A stretch of DNA of 64,000 bases from Rhodanobacter sp. (GTDB taxonomy: Bacteria > Pseudomonadota > Gammaproteobacteria > Xanthomonadales > Rhodanobacteraceae), in contig JANJTA010000037.1 of NCBI GenBank assembly GCA_024711345.1, forward strand, positions 1-64,000. Direction: 5' to 3'. The notes beneath the pieces were generated by a model, which made no database searches, had not been told where the DNA came from, and worked only from the letters and a program-made list of their open reading frames with translations. Positions 30,188 to 40,175 of this stretch are shown here, in pieces. The position numbers and the translations under genes were made by a program. Every line of letters begins with the position of its first letter. The stretch's first letter is position 1.

Positions 30188-30751
30188 ATGAACGACTCCC
30201 GCAACCCCATTCCCGCCGACGCGACCGCGCCGGTGGAGACCCTGTACGAAGGCCGCTGGCTCAGCCTGCGCAAGCGCGGCCGCTGGGAATACGCCGAGCG
30301 CAACAACCCCGGTGGCGCGGTGATCATCCTGGCGGTGACGCCGTCGGACAAGGTGCTGTTCGTCGAGCAGTACCGGGTGTCGATCCTGCAGAACACCATC
30401 GAGATGCCGGCCGGCCTGGTCGGCGACCTGGCCGGCCAGGCCGACGAGAGCGCGCAGCTGGCCGCGCAGCGCGAACTGGAGGAGGAAACCGGCTGGCGCT
30501 GCCAGCGGGTGGAGTTCGTCCACCGCGGCCCGTCGTCCTCGGGCATGAGCACCGAGATGATCACCTTCGTGCGGGCGTGGGAACTGGAGAAGGTCGGCCC
30601 CGGCGGCGGCGACGACACCGAGAACATCACGGTGCACGAAGTGCCGCGCCGGGAAGCGGGCGCCTGGCTGTTCGCGCGCGCCGCCGAAGGCTATTCGATC
30701 GACCCCAAGCTGTTCGCCGGGCTGTGGTTCATCGAGCACGCCAACGGCTGA
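30188..30751 (+). CDS. NUDIX hydrolase (ADP-ribose pyrophosphatase-like)
   Basis: 187 residues. The NUDIX box core RELEEETGW (with an E seven residues before the R) is near residues 98-106. EMPAGLVGD before it and the extended N-terminus resemble ADP-sugar pyrophosphatases of the NudF group. The canonical Gly at the start of the box is shifted. ATG 30188 is preferred to a GTG nine codons upstream. No strong RBS for either. Confidence 0.85.
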   Translation: MNDSRNPIPADATAPVETLYEGRWLSLRKRGRWEYAERNNPGGAVIILAVTPSDKVLFVEQYRVSILQNTIEMPAGLVGDLAGQADESAQLAAQRELEEETGWRCQRVEFVHRGPSSSGMSTEMITFVRAWELEKVGPGGGDDTENITVHEVPRREAGAWLFARAAEGYSIDPKLFAGLWFIEHANG

Positions 30752-30778
30752 GTACGCCGGCCACGGCGGCAAGGCCGC

Positions 30779-31141
30779 TCACCAGGTGCGCACGTCGACC
30801 ACGCTGACGGTGAAGCTGCTCATGCCGGACTGGTAGCGGAACAGCCGGCCCAGGTCGAAGTGCACGGAGTCGCCGGGAGCGATGTTGGCGGTGCCGGCCG
30901 GCCAGGCCTGCTTGCTCTGGATGACGGAGCCGGCATCGTCCTTGATGTCGATGCGGATCTGCGCGGCCGAGGCCGCGGCGCAGTTGTTGACCAGATCGCC
31001 GCGCAGGCTCATGCGGGTGACCGTGCCCGTGTTGTTGACCGCAGGCTTGAAGTCCTTGACGGCGAAGTCCTTCGGGCTGCAGTCGGCCTGGGCGGCCAGC
31101 GGGGCGAACAGGAGTACCGCGGAGATGAGGAGCGTCTTCAT
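30779..31141 (-). CDS. Small exported protein, paralogue of the divergent neighbour
   Basis: 120 residues with a signal peptide ending ...PLAAQA and a mature part starting DCSPKDF. The mature domain (about 100 residues) has two Cys (positions 21 and 52) that could form a disulfide and looks like a beta-sandwich of the FxLYD kind (SLRGDLVNNCAAASAAQ..., WPAGTANIAPGDSV). Function unknown. The product of 31333-31683 is clearly related over its whole length, and both end SVVDVRTW. Start chosen at the Met opening the signal peptide; a longer frame lacks a signal. Confidence 0.75.
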   Translation of the reverse strand: MKTLLISAVLLFAPLAAQADCSPKDFAVKDFKPAVNNTGTVTRMSLRGDLVNNCAAASAAQIRIDIKDDAGSVIQSKQAWPAGTANIAPGDSVHFDLGRLFRYQSGMSSFTVSVVDVRTW

Positions 31142-31332
31142 GAGTTTTTGGCCATCCCGATGCATGCCTTCGATGCGGGCATGGAAAAAGATCGGCACGC
31201 CGCGCGGATTCTTTAGCCGGCGGCCCGGCGGCGGGGTCGCGGCATGACGCTCAAGTTCCGCGCGCAGGTGTCGATAGCAGGTGGTTCCGTTCCCCGCGTT
31301 GCGGTTCCCCCACTGTCCGATGGAGTTCCCCC

Positions 31333-31683
31333 ATGAAGGCTCTCGTTGTTTCCGCCGTGTTGCTGCTCGCCCCGCTGGCTGCCCAGGCCGCCTGCGCGCC
31401 CGGCGATTTCGCCATCAAGGATTTCAAGCCCGGCGTCGCCGCATCGCGCCTCAGCCTGCGCGGCGAGCTGGTCAACAACTGCGCCGCGGCCTCGGCCGCG
31501 CAGGTCCGCATCGAGGTCAAGGACGCCGGCGGCAAGGTGCTGCAGACCAAGCAGGGCTGGCCGGCCGGCACCGCCAACATCGCTCCCGGCGAAGCCGTGC
31601 GCTTCGACCTGGGCCGGCTGTTCCGCTACCAGCCGGACATCGACAGCTACACCGTCAGCGTGGTCGACGTGCGCACCTGGTAA
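31333..31683 (+). CDS. Small exported protein, paralogue of the divergent neighbour
   Basis: 116 residues with a signal peptide ending ...PLAAQA and a mature part starting ACAPGDF. It shares most residues with the 30779-31141 product, including SLRGxLVNNCAAASAAQ, WPAGTANIAPG and FDLGRLFRYQ; it lacks a four-residue stretch (NNTG) near position 36. The two genes form an inverted duplication around a 191-bp shared upstream region. GGAG lies nine bases before the ATG. Function unknown; I infer a periplasmic or secreted beta-sandwich protein. Confidence 0.78.
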   Translation: MKALVVSAVLLLAPLAAQAACAPGDFAIKDFKPGVAASRLSLRGELVNNCAAASAAQVRIEVKDAGGKVLQTKQGWPAGTANIAPGEAVRFDLGRLFRYQPDIDSYTVSVVDVRTW

Positions 31684-31704
31684 GGCATCCGGTGGCATGA
31701 CGCG

Positions 31705-31729
31705 AAAAGGCTCCGCAAGGAGCCTTTTT
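31705..31729. terminator. Bidirectional terminator
   Basis: AAAAGGCTCC-GCAA-GGAGCCTTTTT: a 10-bp stem with a GCAA tetraloop and flanking A and T runs. It ends the plus-strand small gene and the long minus-strand chemotaxis operon, which converge here. Confidence 0.9.
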
Positions 31730-31760
31730 CGTATCCGCCGCAACCCGCCGCCGCGGGTTT

Positions 31761-32060
31761 TCAGTGCAGCACGAACAGCTTGTCGAAGCCGGCCACGCGC
31801 AGGGTGCCACGCAGTTCGCCGGAGGCGTTGACGATGCGGATGTCGGCGCGGTCGGCGCCGGCGTGCTCGCGCAGCAGCAGCAGCATGCCCAGCGCCGAGC
31901 TGTCCATGCCGGTGACCTCGCCCAGGTCGATCACGTAGCTGCGCGCGGGCTTGCCGTCGCCCAGGCAGGCATCGTGGAAATCGCGGTGGATGCTGAAGTC
32001 GAACCGCTCGCCCAGCTGCAGGGTCAGGCAATCGAGTTCGCTGTCGTGGTGGACGATCAT
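31761..32060 (-). CDS. STAS-domain protein (anti-sigma-factor-antagonist type)
   Basis: 99 residues, single STAS domain. The phosphoacceptor-like Ser is in GMDSSALGML near residues 51-60. In chemosensory clusters such proteins usually take part in partner-switching outputs. It is the last gene of the cheW-MCP-cheRDB cluster, 10 bp after the MCP-like gene. Confidence 0.85.
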   Translation of the reverse strand: MIVHHDSELDCLTLQLGERFDFSIHRDFHDACLGDGKPARSYVIDLGEVTGMDSSALGMLLLLREHAGADRADIRIVNASGELRGTLRVAGFDKLFVLH

Positions 32061-32070
32061 GGGGCAATCC

Positions 32071-33249
32071 TCAGAAAAGTTCGATTTCGCCGGCGTCCAT
32101 GGTGTTCTGCAGCGCCGGGCCGCGCGAGCGCAGGCGCGCCTTCTCGCGCTGGATCGCCAGCCGGCTGCGCACGCGCTGGGCGCGTTCCTCCAGCGCGTCG
32201 GCCTCGAGCGGCGCGCAGGCGAGCTGCTCGATGTCGCGGGTGCATTCGGTGGTGACTTCCTGCAGCTCGGTCAGCCGGGTGCGGGTCTGGCTGATCAGCT
32301 GGCTCAGGATGTCCTCGAACTGCAGCGAGCGGATGGTGGTGGAGACGTCGCTGCCGAGGCCGCGGTTGATCTCCACCGCCTGGTCGGCCACCGCGCTGGT
32401 GCGCGCGTCGCTCTCGGTGACGTGGGCGGTCATCGCGTCGATGCCGCCCTTGGCCGACAACGCCACGTTGAGGTCCTGCGAGGCCATCGCGCCGATCAGC
32501 CCGCGCAGCTGCTCCATCGCCGAGCGCGCGCGCTCGACGTGGCCGCCGATCTGCTCGTTGAGCTGGTTGGAGTTGCTGGCCAGGTTGCGGATCTCGCCGG
32601 CCACCACCGCGAAGCCGCGGCCGGATTCGCCGGCGCGCGCCGCCTCGATCGCGGCGTTCAGCGCCAGCAGGTTGGTCTCTTCGGCGATGGTGTTGACGTT
32701 GCGCAGCAGGCCGAACACCGCGTCCATCTCCTTCGCCATACCGTCGATGCGGTAGACGATGCGCAGGCTCTCGCGCGACATCTGCACGATCATACCGACG
32801 AAGTGCTCCAGCAGGTCGCCGGTGCGCGCGGCGAAATCCTGCACCGACACGTCGCCGTCCTGCACCTCGATGATCTGCTTGAGCAGCGACTGCTGCAGCG
32901 CGGTCTTGCTGGACAGGCCGTCGAAGCCGCCGCCCAGCTCGGACACCGCGTCGCGCAGCAGGTCCAGGCCCTGGTGCAGCTCGCGGGTGGCATGGCCGAG
33001 CTCGTCGACCAACGCGCTGCGCACGTCCTCCAGCGCCTCGCGCACCGGCTCGGCGCGCGCGCCGGCGACGGCCTGCACGACCGGCGGCGCGGCAGCCCGT
33101 GCCGGCACGGCCCACGCCACGGTCAGCGCGACCACCAGCAGCGGCGCCAGCCAGGCCGGGTGCCAGGCCAGCGCCAGCAGCAGGGCGATGGCGCTGGCGA
33201 TCCAGCCCACGGGCTGGCGTCGGAACAACGGGACGGGTGTGAATGACAT
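32071..33249 (-). CDS. MCP-like signalling protein without a sensory domain
   Basis: 392 residues. Two short N-terminal hydrophobic helices (about 15-48) with almost no periplasmic loop are followed by a helical linker and the MCP signalling hairpin, whose tip is [19 protein letters not shown] near residues 190-208. No periplasmic ligand domain and no clear HAMP. It ends AGEIELF, close to the CheD end KGEVELF. It could read membrane or cytosolic signals, or act as a scaffold. Lies between cheB and the STAS gene. Confidence 0.85.
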   Translation of the reverse strand: MSFTPVPLFRRQPVGWIASAIALLLALAWHPAWLAPLLVVALTVAWAVPARAAAPPVVQAVAGARAEPVREALEDVRSALVDELGHATRELHQGLDLLRDAVSELGGGFDGLSSKTALQQSLLKQIIEVQDGDVSVQDFAARTGDLLEHFVGMIVQMSRESLRIVYRIDGMAKEMDAVFGLLRNVNTIAEETNLLALNAAIEAARAGESGRGFAVVAGEIRNLASNSNQLNEQIGGHVERARSAMEQLRGLIGAMASQDLNVALSAKGGIDAMTAHVTESDARTSAVADQAVEINRGLGSDVSTTIRSLQFEDILSQLISQTRTRLTELQEVTTECTRDIEQLACAPLEADALEERAQRVRSRLAIQREKARLRSRGPALQNTMDAGEIELF

Positions 33250-33266
33250 GGTCCGGTATCCGCAGG

Positions 33267-34358
33267 TCAGGCGCCGCTGGCGCCGGTGTGGGGTCGGCGG
33301 GCCAGCGCCAGCAGGCGCGCCGCCATGTGGTCGATCGGCTGCATCTCGGCGGCGGCGTCGAGCTTCCAGGCGGCGCCGGGCATGCCCCACACCACCGAAC
33401 TGGGCTCGTCCTGCACCAGCGTGGCGGCGCCGGCCTGGCGCAGTTCCAGCAAGCCGCGCGCGCCGTCGTCGCCCATGCCGGTGAGCAGCGTGGCAATGAC
33501 GGCGGCGCCGGCGCTGGCCGCCAGCGAGCGGAACAGCACGTCGACGCTGGGCCGGTGCCGGTTCACCGGCGGGCCGTCGTGCAGCCGGCACACGTGCTTG
33601 GCGCCGTCCCACATCACCAGCAGGTGATGGCTGCCGGGGGCGATGTAGGCATGGCCGGACTGGATCGGCTGGCCGTCCTGCGCCTCGCACACGCGCATCG
33701 CCGAGCAGCGGTCCATGCGCGCGGCGAACGGGCCGCTGAAGGCGGCGGGAATGTGCTGGGTCACCAGGATCGGCGGCGCGTCCGGCGGCATCGCCTCCAA
33801 CACCACGCGCACCGCCTCGGTGCCGCCGGTGGAGGCGCCGATCGCGATGATCGGGCTGCCGCCACGCGTACCGGCGGTCTGCACGCGCGGCAACACCGCG
33901 TCGGCGGAGAGCCGCGGCGCCACGTCCAGCTTGCGCACCGTGGTGCGCGCGCGCGGCCTGGCCTGCGCCGCCTGCTTGACCTTGGCGCAGATCTCCTGCG
34001 CGCTGTCGCCGAAGCTGGAGGCGAGGTCGCTGCTCGGCTTGGCGAAGAAGTCCACCGCGCCCAGCTCCAGCGCACGCAGCGTCACGTCGGCCCCTTCCGT
34101 GGTCAGCGACGACACCATCACCACCGGCATCGGCCGCAGCCGCATCAGGTTTTCCAGGAAGGTCAGCCCGTCCATGCGCGGCGTCTCGACGTCCAGGGTC
34201 AGCACGTCGGGGTTGAGCTGCTTGATCTTCTCGCGGGCGATCAGCGGGTCCGCCGCCGTGCCGACCACGTCGATGCCCGGATCGCAGGCGAGCATGGTCG
34301 ACATCAGCTTGCGCACCAATGCGGAATCGTCGACTACCAGAACACGAACTCTATCCAT
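33267..34358 (-). CDS. cheB: Chemotaxis protein-glutamate methylesterase/deamidase CheB
   Basis: 363 residues. An N-terminal receiver ([11 protein letters not shown]; phospho-Asp in [12 protein letters not shown], about residue 56) is followed by a linker with Arg-rich stretch and a C-terminal esterase domain (about 165-355). The catalytic triad residues lie in [11 protein letters not shown] (Ser), TQHIPAAF (His) and GMGDDGARG (Asp). It removes methyl groups from MCP glutamates. It follows cheD in the operon and is the only cheB in the window. Confidence 0.95.
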   Translation of the reverse strand: MDRVRVLVVDDSALVRKLMSTMLACDPGIDVVGTAADPLIAREKIKQLNPDVLTLDVETPRMDGLTFLENLMRLRPMPVVMVSSLTTEGADVTLRALELGAVDFFAKPSSDLASSFGDSAQEICAKVKQAAQARPRARTTVRKLDVAPRLSADAVLPRVQTAGTRGGSPIIAIGASTGGTEAVRVVLEAMPPDAPPILVTQHIPAAFSGPFAARMDRCSAMRVCEAQDGQPIQSGHAYIAPGSHHLLVMWDGAKHVCRLHDGPPVNRHRPSVDVLFRSLAASAGAAVIATLLTGMGDDGARGLLELRQAGAATLVQDEPSSVVWGMPGAAWKLDAAAEMQPIDHMAARLLALARRPHTGASGA

Positions 34359-34431
34359 TGCTCACCTTGCCATGCACGCCCCGTCGGCCTGACGGCGGCC
34401 CGGTCGACCGCCGCGCCACGCAACCGCGGCG

Positions 34432-35082
34432 CTAGAACAGCTCGACCTCACCCTTTATCGGATCGTTTGCCAAACGCTTGAGGTAGCCGCTCTCGCCGGC
34501 CACCAGCGCCACGTCGTCGCTGCGCCGCAGCTGGCGCACGCGGACGCGGCCGCTGTGCGGGAAGAACTGCACCTGGCGCGGGTAGACGTCGCCCAGATCC
34601 TCCGCCGCCAGCTGCAGCCGCTCGGCCTCCAGGTAGCGGCGCACGAAGTCGATGTTGCGCTGGCCCACGTCGCTCAGCTGGGCCAGCACGCGGCCACCGC
34701 CGAACACCTTCACGCGCAGGTTCGCGCGCTGGCCGCCCGCCTTCAGGATGGCGTTGATCAACTGCTCCATCGCGTCGCTGCCGTAGCGCGCCGCGCGGCC
34801 GACGGCAGACGACCAGCTGTCGCGCTCGCCGGTGGGCTCGGGCAGCATGAAATGGTTCATGCCGCCGACGCCGCGCTCCGCGTCGTGGATGCAAGCCGAC
34901 ACGCACGAGCCGAGCACGGTGCTGACCAGCTCGTCGCTGCTGCTCACGTAGAACTCGCCCGGCAGCACCCGCACCACCATGCGGCCCTGGGCCGGGTCCC
35001 AGAACCGGCGCAGGTGCTCGAAGCCGGGCATGGCCTCGGGCAGCGTGGCGCTGCGGCGTTCGACCGTGACTACCGGCGTCAT
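34432..35082 (-). CDS. cheD: Chemoreceptor glutamine deamidase CheD
   Basis: 216 residues. The catalytic Cys is in GSCVSACIHD and the His in GGMNHFMLPE, the CheD signature; FGGG follows. It deamidates receptor glutamines to glutamate. The C-terminus KGEVELF resembles the end of the MCP-like protein. Start at 35082 overlaps the cheR stop by four bases. Confidence 0.94.
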   Translation of the reverse strand: MTPVVTVERRSATLPEAMPGFEHLRRFWDPAQGRMVVRVLPGEFYVSSSDELVSTVLGSCVSACIHDAERGVGGMNHFMLPEPTGERDSWSSAVGRAARYGSDAMEQLINAILKAGGQRANLRVKVFGGGRVLAQLSDVGQRNIDFVRRYLEAERLQLAAEDLGDVYPRQVQFFPHSGRVRVRQLRRSDDVALVAGESGYLKRLANDPIKGEVELF

Positions 35083-35963
35083 CCGCGCTTCCGGTAGACG
35101 GTGCGGCCGATCAGCTCGAAGTCGTCGTTGATGCCGTGCAGCGACTCGGAGTGGCCGAGGAACAGGTGGCCGCCGGCCGGCAACAGCTCGGCATAGCGGC
35201 GGAACAGCCGCCGCTTGGTCGGCTGGTCGAAATAGATCACCACGTTGCGGCAGAAGATCGCGTCGAACGGGCCGTGCATCGGCCATTCGTGCAGCAGGTT
35301 CAGCGGCTGCACGGTCACCAGCTCGCGCAGGCGCGGATGCACGCAGGCGTAGCCTTCGTACTCGCCGCAGCCGCGCAGCATCCAGCGCTGCCGGCGCTGC
35401 TCGCTGATGCCGGTCAGCCGCTCCAGCGGATAGACGCCGTTGCGTGCGGTCTCCAGCGCCTGCGGCGAGAGGTCGGTGGCGAGGATCCTCGCGTCCAGGC
35501 CGGCCGCGCCGTGACGCTCCAGCGCCTCGGCCAGCACCATCGCCAGCGCATACGGCTCCTCGCCGGTGGAACAGCCGGCGGACCAGATGCGCAGGCGGTC
35601 GCCACCGCGGCGCTTCTGCTGCAGCCATTGCGGCAGCAGCTCGTCGGCCAGCAGGTCGTAATGGTGCTGTTCGCGGAAGAACGAGGTGACGTTGGTGCTG
35701 ATCACGCTGGCGAGGTTGTCCAGCTCGCTGGCCGGGTCGCGCCGCAACAGCTCGCAATAGGCGCCGAAGTGGTGCAGGCCCAGCGCGCGCAGCCGCCGCG
35801 CCAGGCGTCCCTGCACCAGCTGGCGCTTGTGCTCGCCCAGCGCGATGCCGCAGTGCTGGTGGACGAACTCGCGCAGGAAGTGGAACTCGGCGTCGCCCAG
35901 CGGCACCGCGCCGCCGTCTGCCGGCGCCGGATCGCCTGCGATCATGCCGGCGACGGCGCCCAT
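35079..35963 (-). CDS. cheR: Chemotaxis methyltransferase CheR
   Basis: 294 residues. Helical N-terminal domain, then the SAM-binding core: TSFFREQHHY, WSAGCSTGEEPYALAM, ATDLS, and FCRNVVIYFD are all present. It methylates MCP glutamates. The neighbouring MCPs carry C-terminal xWxEF tails of the type that tether CheR. Start ATG two bases beyond the MCP stop; coupled to cheD by ATGA. Confidence 0.95.
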   Translation of the reverse strand: MGAVAGMIAGDPAPADGGAVPLGDAEFHFLREFVHQHCGIALGEHKRQLVQGRLARRLRALGLHHFGAYCELLRRDPASELDNLASVISTNVTSFFREQHHYDLLADELLPQWLQQKRRGGDRLRIWSAGCSTGEEPYALAMVLAEALERHGAAGLDARILATDLSPQALETARNGVYPLERLTGISEQRRQRWMLRGCGEYEGYACVHPRLRELVTVQPLNLLHEWPMHGPFDAIFCRNVVIYFDQPTKRRLFRRYAELLPAGGHLFLGHSESLHGINDDFELIGRTVYRKRG

Positions 35964-35965
35964 GC

Positions 35966-37690
35966 TCAGAATTCCTTCCAGGCGCCGGCGTCCGCCGTCT
36001 CGGCGGCGGCCGCCACGCGCGGCGGCGTCTTGCGCACGGCGGCGAACACCGCCTCGGTGGCGCGGGTCACGTCCTTCGCGCGCTCCTGCGGCACGGCCTC
36101 CGGCGCGGCGCCATCGCCGGCCAGGTGGAAGAAGCCCACCTGCTCGGACAACTCGCCGGCCTGCTCCTGCATGGCGCGCGCCGCGGCCGAGGCCTCCTCG
36201 ACCAGCGCGGCGTTCTGCTGGGTCATCTCGTCCATCTGCATCACCGCGTTGTTGACCTGGTCGATGCCGGCCGACTGCTCCTGGCTGGCCGCGGCGATCT
36301 CGGCCACGATGTCGGTGACCTTCTTCACGCTCTCGACGATCTCCGCCAGCGCCTTGCCGGACTGGTTGACCAGCTCCGAACCGCAACGCACCTTCTCCTC
36401 GCTCTCGGCGATCAGGCCCTTGATCTCCTTCGCCGCGCCGGCGCTGCGCTGCGCCAGGCTGCGTACCTCGCTGGCCACCACCGCGAAGCCGCGGCCCTGC
36501 TCGCCGGCACGCGCCGCTTCCACCGCCGCGTTCAGCGCCAGCAGGTTGGTCTGGAACGCGATCTCCTGGATCAGCCCCACGATGTCGCCGATCTTGCGGC
36601 TGGAGGCGTCGATCTCGCCCATCGCAGCAATCGCCTTGCCGGCCACCTCGCCACCGCGCTCGGCCTGCTCGCGGGCGCCGCGGGCGAGCTGGTTGGCGTG
36701 GCTGGCGTTCTCCGCGTTCTGCTTCACGGTGGAGGTCATCTCCTCCATCGACGAGGCGGTTTCCTCCAGGCTGGAAGCCTGCTCCTGCGTGCGCTGGCTG
36801 AGGTCGTCGTTGCCGCGCGCGATCTGCTGCGCCGCGCTGTTGACCGCGTCGGAGCCCCGGCGCACCTCGTTCACGATCGCGCCCAGGCGCTCGTCCATGC
36901 TGCGGAAGGCGTCCAGCAACCGGCCCAGCTCATCCTGCCGCTGGACCTTGATGTCGTGGCCCAGCCGGCCCTCGGCGATGGCGTGCGCCACCTTCACCAG
37001 ATGCGTCAGCGTGCCGCTGATCGAGCGCACCAGCAAGGTCGACACCAGCAGCGCGAACAGCAGGCCACCGAGCAGCGCGGCAAGCACCAGCGCCCGCACC
37101 AGCTTGTAGCGGCCGACCTGGGTCTGATAGAGCTGCTTCACCTCGTCGCTCTGCGCCTGCATGAGCTTGTTGATGCTGTCCATGCGCAGCATCAGTTCCG
37201 GGCGCACCTGCATTTCCAGCAGGTCGCCGGTGCCTTCGTCGTTTTGCGCCAGGGCGTCGTAGATGTCCTTGAGGTTGCTCGCGTAGTCCGCGTCGGTGGC
37301 GCGGTAGGCCTTGTACTTCGCCGCGATGTCCGCGCTCATCGGCACCGCCGACAGCTGCTTGTTGACTTCCACGATCTCCTTCTGCAGGCGCTCGGACTCG
37401 GCGACCTTCTGCTTCACCTGGTCGGGCTTGCCGATCGCCCCGGCCGCCTCGCCGAGCACGATGAAGTTGGTCAGCGACTTGGCGCGCAGGCTGCCCATCA
37501 GCTGGGCCGGCACCATCGCCTCCTCGTAGCTGCGCCGCAGGCCCTCGTTCTGCCAGGACATCATGCCGAGGCCGACCGCCGCGCCCGCCGCGAGCATCAG
37601 CCCGAGCAGGCCGAACACGCCGATCAGACGGGCCTTGACGGACAGCGTCGGCAACCTGGTGAAACGTGCCATGAATTTCTTGATGTTCAT
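35966..37690 (-). CDS. Methyl-accepting chemotaxis protein, four-helix-bundle sensor
   Basis: 574 residues. TM1 about 22-45, periplasmic four-helix-bundle ligand domain about 46-205, TM2 about 207-228, HAMP about 229-282, and the methylation/signalling domain about 300-535 with the hairpin tip [19 protein letters not shown]. Methylation-type motifs [14 protein letters not shown] are present. C-terminal tail GAWKEF fits the xWxxF pentapeptide for CheR/CheB docking. In the middle of the cheW-MCP-cheR-cheD-cheB operon. Ligand unknown. Confidence 0.93.
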   Translation of the reverse strand: MNIKKFMARFTRLPTLSVKARLIGVFGLLGLMLAAGAAVGLGMMSWQNEGLRRSYEEAMVPAQLMGSLRAKSLTNFIVLGEAAGAIGKPDQVKQKVAESERLQKEIVEVNKQLSAVPMSADIAAKYKAYRATDADYASNLKDIYDALAQNDEGTGDLLEMQVRPELMLRMDSINKLMQAQSDEVKQLYQTQVGRYKLVRALVLAALLGGLLFALLVSTLLVRSISGTLTHLVKVAHAIAEGRLGHDIKVQRQDELGRLLDAFRSMDERLGAIVNEVRRGSDAVNSAAQQIARGNDDLSQRTQEQASSLEETASSMEEMTSTVKQNAENASHANQLARGAREQAERGGEVAGKAIAAMGEIDASSRKIGDIVGLIQEIAFQTNLLALNAAVEAARAGEQGRGFAVVASEVRSLAQRSAGAAKEIKGLIAESEEKVRCGSELVNQSGKALAEIVESVKKVTDIVAEIAAASQEQSAGIDQVNNAVMQMDEMTQQNAALVEEASAAARAMQEQAGELSEQVGFFHLAGDGAAPEAVPQERAKDVTRATEAVFAAVRKTPPRVAAAAETADAGAWKEF

Positions 37691-37708
37691 CGTGATTCCC
37701 GGATCGGA

Positions 37709-38215
37709 TCAGGCGGCAACTTCGACATCCCGGACGCCGGTCAGCGCGGCGTCCAGCGTTTCAACGTCTTCCGGACGCATCAGCTTCTCCACGTCCAGCA
37801 GCATCACCATGCGCTCGACGTGGGTGGCCAGGCCCTTCAGATAGCGCGTGTCGACGATCGCGCCCATGTCGGGCACCGGCTTGATCGCCGCCGGCTCGAT
37901 GTCGACCACGTCGGACACCGCGTCCACCACGATGCCGAACAGGCGCTCGGCGACCGCCACGATGATCACCACCGTGCTGTCGCCGTAGCTTTCGCGCGCC
38001 AGGCCGAAGCGCAGGCGCAGGTCCATCACCGGCACGATCGCGCCGCGCAGGTTCAGCACGCCCAGCACGTAGTCGGGGGTCTGCGGGATACGGGTGACCC
38101 GCGACCAGCCGCGGATCTCGCGCACCGACAGGATGTCCACGCCGTATTCCTCGCCCGCCAGGTCGAACGTCAACTGCTGGACGGTGGGCGCAGCGGCCGC
38201 GTTGTCTTCGTACAT
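37709..38215 (-). CDS. cheW: Chemotaxis coupling protein CheW
   Basis: 168 residues, single CheW domain (about 14-155: QLTFDLAGEEYGVDILSVREIRGW..., NLRGAIVPVMDLRLRFGL). Couples MCPs to CheA. First gene of the run cheW-MCP-cheR-cheD-cheB-MCP-like-STAS; a near-consensus sigma-28 promoter lies 50 bp upstream. Confidence 0.94.
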   Translation of the reverse strand: MYEDNAAAAPTVQQLTFDLAGEEYGVDILSVREIRGWSRVTRIPQTPDYVLGVLNLRGAIVPVMDLRLRFGLARESYGDSTVVIIVAVAERLFGIVVDAVSDVVDIEPAAIKPVPDMGAIVDTRYLKGLATHVERMVMLLDVEKLMRPEDVETLDAALTGVRDVEVAA

Positions 38216-38264
38216 GGATCGTCTACCTCGTGATGAGTGTCTGCAGACACCCGGCCTCGATGTT

Positions 38265-38291
38265 GTATCGGCGCCGCCGGGGAGGACTTGA
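38265..38291 (-). promoter_or_regulatory. Probable sigma-28 (FliA) promoter before cheW
   Basis: TCAA-N15-GCCGATAC differs from the FliA consensus TAAA-N15-GCCGATAA at one base in each half and has the exact spacing. The start would lie about 40 nt before the cheW ATG. This would give the downstream seven-gene set its own flagellar-class promoter. Confidence 0.5.
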
Positions 38292-38351
38292 GCACCGCCG
38301 CGGCCGGCCGCCCGCGCCGCCGCGATGAGGCGACGACGTGCAGGGCGCCGC

Positions 38352-40055
38352 TCAGAACTCGTTCCAGCCGTCGGCCGCGGCGGCGGCGGCGACCGGCCTG
38401 GCGTGTCGCGATGGCCGCGAGGGCATCGGCAGCACGCGCGCGCCCGGCGCGGCGGGGGCGACTGCCGGCGCGGCCGCTGGTCCGTCCAGATGGAAGAACG
38501 CCACCTGCCGGCGCAGTTCGTCGGCCTGCTCCTGCATCGCCCGCGCCGCCGCCGCCGCCTCTTCCACCAGCGCGGCGTTCTGCTGGGTCACTTCATCCAT
38601 CTGCATCACCGCGCGGTTCACCTGGTCGATGCCGGCCGACTGCTCCTGGCTGGCCGCGGCGATCTCCGCCACGATGTCGGTGACCTTCTTCACGCTGTCC
38701 ACGATCTCGGCCAGCGCCGCGCCGGACTGGTCCACCAGCACGCTGCCGGCCTGCACCCGCTGCACGCTTTCGTTGATCAGGCCCTTGATCTCCTTCGCTG
38801 CCGCCGCGCTGCGCTGCGACAGGCTGCGCACCTCGCTGGCCACCACCGCGAAACCGCGGCCCTGCTCGCCGGCACGTGCCGCCTCCACCGCCGCGTTCAG
38901 CGCCAGCAGGTTGGTCTGGAACGCGATCTCGTCGATCAGCCCCACGATGTCGCCGATCCGACGGCTGGAGGCGTCGATCTCGCCCATCGCCGCCACCGCC
39001 TGCGCCGCCACCTCGCCGCCGCGCTCGGCCTGCTCGCGCGCACCGCTGGCCAGCTGGTTGGCGTAGCCGGCGTTCTCCGCGTTCTGCTTCACGGTGGAGG
39101 TCATCTGCTCCATCGACGCGGCGGTCTCTTCCAGACTGGAAGCCTGCTCCTGCGTGCGCTGGCTGAGGTCGTCGTTGCCCTTGGCGATCTGCTGCGCCGC
39201 GCTGCTCACCGCCTGCGAACCGTGCTGCACCTCGCCCACGATGCCGGTCAGCCGGTCGCGCATGCGCACCAGTTCGGCCAGCAGGCTGCCCTCGGCGAAA
39301 ACCTTGCTGCCGTCGTCATGGGCGAGGTCGCCGTCGGCGATGCGCGTGGCCATGGCCACCGCGAAAGCCGGCTCGCCGCCGATGCTGCGGCGGATGCTGC
39401 GCATCGATATCCAGACCAGGGCGATCACCAGCAGGCCGAGCAGGCCGGCACTGGCCAGGTTCACCGTCAGCGTGTGGCGGAACTGCGCATCGATGTCGTC
39501 GAAGTAGGCGCCGGCGCCGAAATGCATGCCCCACGGCTGGTAGCGCGCGGTGTAGGTGAGCTTGCCCACGACCTTGCCGGTACCGGGCTTGAGCCAGTCG
39601 TAGTAGGTCACGCCGCGGCCGTCCTTGATGTCGACGTCGTGCATTGCCTGGAAGATCGGCTTGCCGTTCTGGTCGGTCATCTCGCGCACGCTCTTGCCCA
39701 GCTTGTCCCGCATCACCGGGTGCTCGGTCAGCACGTAGTTGTCATCGAACGCGAACACGTAGCCGGCGCCCTTGTTCCACTGCATGTCGTGGATCTGCGC
39801 CAGGGCCCGCTGCTGCGCCTCGGCCTCGCCGAACTCGCCCCTGGCCGCGCGCTGGTGGAAGCTTTCGGCCACCGACACCGCCGATTCGATCTGGCTGCGC
39901 AGCAGCCGTTCGAGCCCTTCCATCTGGCCGGCGCGGCTCTGCAGCGCATTCATCACGGTCAGGCCGGACAGCCCCAGCACGACCACCGTCACCACCATGA
40001 CCAGCCGCGCATTGAGGCTGAGTCGATCGAAGAACCCGCGTACTCCGGACAACAT
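38352..40055 (-). CDS. Methyl-accepting chemotaxis protein with sCache-type sensor
   Basis: 567 residues. TM1 about 17-38; periplasmic single-Cache-like domain about 45-190 ([17 protein letters not shown]..., [20 protein letters not shown]), TM2 about 195-215, HAMP-like linker, signalling domain about 300-530 with [19 protein letters not shown] at the tip. C-terminal tail DGWNEF matches the xWxxF docking peptide. Start 40055 follows GAGGTTGGCG; a longer in-frame ATG at 40136 lacks an RBS. sCache_2 domains often bind small organic acids; the ligand here is unknown. Confidence 0.92.
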   Translation of the reverse strand: MLSGVRGFFDRLSLNARLVMVVTVVVLGLSGLTVMNALQSRAGQMEGLERLLRSQIESAVSVAESFHQRAARGEFGEAEAQQRALAQIHDMQWNKGAGYVFAFDDNYVLTEHPVMRDKLGKSVREMTDQNGKPIFQAMHDVDIKDGRGVTYYDWLKPGTGKVVGKLTYTARYQPWGMHFGAGAYFDDIDAQFRHTLTVNLASAGLLGLLVIALVWISMRSIRRSIGGEPAFAVAMATRIADGDLAHDDGSKVFAEGSLLAELVRMRDRLTGIVGEVQHGSQAVSSAAQQIAKGNDDLSQRTQEQASSLEETAASMEQMTSTVKQNAENAGYANQLASGAREQAERGGEVAAQAVAAMGEIDASSRRIGDIVGLIDEIAFQTNLLALNAAVEAARAGEQGRGFAVVASEVRSLSQRSAAAAKEIKGLINESVQRVQAGSVLVDQSGAALAEIVDSVKKVTDIVAEIAAASQEQSAGIDQVNRAVMQMDEVTQQNAALVEEAAAAARAMQEQADELRRQVAFFHLDGPAAAPAVAPAAPGARVLPMPSRPSRHARPVAAAAAADGWNEF

Positions 40056-40175
40056 GACGCCAACCTCGACATCGAAGAAGAAACCCGCCGGCCACGACGG
40101 CCACGCGGGGCGGCGCGCAAAGACGCCATAACCCATCGCCAGCGGAAGCGCCCGCTCCGTTCGCGTCTTTCCATG

